The notes under the pieces: model-generated | The model's input: only the letters and a program-made list of their open reading frames with translations | Database searches by the model: none | Told to the model about the DNA's origin: nothing | Origin: Planctomycetes bacterium SM23_32 | Lineage (GTDB): Bacteria; Planctomycetota; Brocadiia; SM23-32 | Assembly: GCA_001303885.1 (NCBI GenBank) | Contig: LJUE01000017.1 | Span: 1-14,856 of the forward strand | Length of the DNA: 14,856 bases | Direction: 5' to 3' | Shown here: piece after piece, positions 13,795-14,856 of the stretch | How positions within the stretch are numbered: the stretch's first letter is position 1 | Layout: the number at the start of each line of letters is the position of its first letter | Position numbers and translations under genes: made by a program

Positions 13795-13918
13795 GCGCTC
13801 CCACGTCCTCCGAGCAGCGCAGGATGGGGGCTGGCTCGTCGGACTGCGGGCTTGAGGAGGTGGCGTGAAGCGGCGCGGCCGGGGGCTGCGACCGGCGCCA
13901 GGGATGGGAGGGTGCACA

Positions 13919-14856
13919 ATGCCGATGAAGCCATGTCTTGGAGTTCTGGCCCTGTTGCTCTTGGCGGCGGTCGGGGGCCGCTGCGCGTTCGCGTCGCGGT
14001 TCGAGGGCTTCAGTGCGCTTGTCGTCGAGCCCGAGAACTTCTGGGGCTGGGACACGGCCGTTCTGTGTGCCCTGGAGGACAAGGGGTTCGACGTCACCTA
14101 CGGTCGGATCCCTGAACGGGGTGCGGAGCTGGCGCGCTACGCGTTGGTGGCCCTGACCATCAGGCGGAGCCTGACCGACGGCGAAGCCGCGCTGCTTGCC
14201 GACTACGTGGAGTCAGGCGGCGCCCTCTACGGGAGCTGGGGCGGGCCGATGGGGGAGCCGCAGTTTCTGCGGGAGGTCTGCGGCGTGGCCGGGACGCGCA
14301 GCGTCTGGCTGCACGCGTTCGAACTGGTGGAGAGCCCGCTGAGCGAGGGCATCCCGCTCGGGGAGGTCGTCCTGCTCGAGCACGTCGGCCACCTGAGCGC
14401 CGCCGCGCGGGGCTGGGAGATCGTGGCCGTGGCGCCGGCGTCCGGCGGCATCCCCGTCGCCACGGACGCCGAGGGCCGCTGCCTCGGCGTGCTCAATGAA
14501 CACGGCCGGGGCCGCACGGCCGTCCTGGGTTTCGGTCCGGAGCAGGACAAGCACTACGCCTCCGCCGACCTGGCGCCCCGCATGCTGGACAACCTGCTGG
14601 GATGGCTGCTCCAGCGGCGCCTGGCCGAAGGGGGGCGTGAGTGGTCGGGCCGCCTCAGCGTTGCGCTTCCGGCCCGTGCGGAGGTGGGGGAAGTCCGCCT
14701 CGACGGCCGGCCCGTCCCGCCACTGGAGGTCAGGCGCGTTGGATCGCTGCGGACGGTCGAGCTCGACGTGTCGCACGTCGCCGATGGGGACGAGGTGACC
14801 GTTGAGGTCGGCTACCAGCCCATCCGCCCGGCGCGCAACGTCGAGGCCGTGGTGCA
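13919..14856 (+). CDS. Secreted protein with N-terminal GATase1-like domain (3' end outside window)
   Basis: The frame is open for 312 codons from ATG 13919 to the right edge, with GGAGG (13907-13911) 7 nt upstream. Residues 1-25 are a signal peptide (GVLALLLLAAVGG, then CAFA). Residues 32-230 read as a class I glutamine amidotransferase-like, flavodoxin-like alpha/beta domain: SALVVEPENFWGWDTAVLCA, LVALTIRRSLTDGEAALLADY, YVESGGALYGSWGG and, near 197-204, GRTAVLGFG. There is no catalytic Cys in the expected GG.C.G position, so it is probably a non-catalytic domain of the kind found in beta-galactosidase trimerisation modules. From about 240 a beta-rich domain begins (VEVGYQP). The missing C-terminal part may be a hydrolase domain. 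It is divergent from the sugar-acid operon and perhaps co-regulated through the shared promoter region. Confidence 0.75.
   Translation, partial: MPMKPCLGVLALLLLAAVGGRCAFASRFEGFSALVVEPENFWGWDTAVLCALEDKGFDVTYGRIPERGAELARYALVALTIRRSLTDGEAALLADYVESGGALYGSWGGPMGEPQFLREVCGVAGTRSVWLHAFELVESPLSEGIPLGEVVLLEHVGHLSAAARGWEIVAVAPASGGIPVATDAEGRCLGVLNEHGRGRTAVLGFGPEQDKHYASADLAPRMLDNLLGWLLQRRLAEGGREWSGRLSVALPARAEVGEVRLDGRPVPPLEVRRVGSLRTVELDVSHVADGDEVTVEVGYQPIRPARNVEAVV

Noticed and set aside
1..14856. CRISPR array, rRNA, insertion sequence or known defence operon
   Set aside because: No regularly spaced repeats, rRNA-like sequence, transposase or defence gene set was seen.

Overview
The window is uniformly GC-rich. 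It is full of secreted carbohydrate-active or beta-rich proteins and has a sugar-acid operon, a style typical of Planctomycetota and neighbouring PVC-type lineages. That placement is an inference from gene content and composition; there is no rRNA or other marker to fix it.

Left third (1-5785): two large secreted proteins are transcribed divergently from a 351-bp intergenic region. On the minus strand is a multidomain clan GH-A glycoside hydrolase (signal peptide, LamG-like, CBM-like and TIM-barrel domains with two visible catalytic glutamates) that runs off the left edge. On the plus strand is an 842-residue transglutaminase-like protein with C-terminal FN3/Ig-like modules. The leader between them is rich in palindromes.

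Middle (5786-8772): this segment looks like a worn mobile-element or island boundary. It holds a small winged-helix gene with unusually low GC3 and about 600 bp with no intact gene. That gap carries a decayed tRNA-Gly(TCC) whose T arm is split by a 19-nt hairpin insert, plus flanking repeats. Next, on the minus strand, are a secreted beta-propeller-like protein, the N-terminal remnant of a probable tyrosine recombinase interrupted by an amber codon, and an intact tRNA-Lys(TTT). The recombinase remnant keeps a near-consensus promoter and a pair of 9-bp direct repeats at its predicted start of transcription.

Right part (8773-13673): a minus-strand operon reads, in order of transcription, DUF6259-like hydrolase, short-chain dehydrogenase, DgoD-type acid-sugar dehydratase, and sugar phosphate isomerase/epimerase-like TIM barrel. 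The dehydrogenase and dehydratase overlap by ATGA. The set suggests release of a sugar, its oxidation to an aldonate, and dehydration to a 2-keto-3-deoxy sugar acid. Lactonase, kinase and aldolase are not in the window. A divergent promoter region (13674-13918) carries two good sigma70-like promoters and three copies of a 9-bp motif GNNCGGGCG arranged around the operon promoter.

Right edge (13919-14856): a plus-strand secreted protein begins with a GATase1-like domain and runs off the window.

No CRISPR array, rRNA gene, intact transposase or recognisable defence operon is visible.
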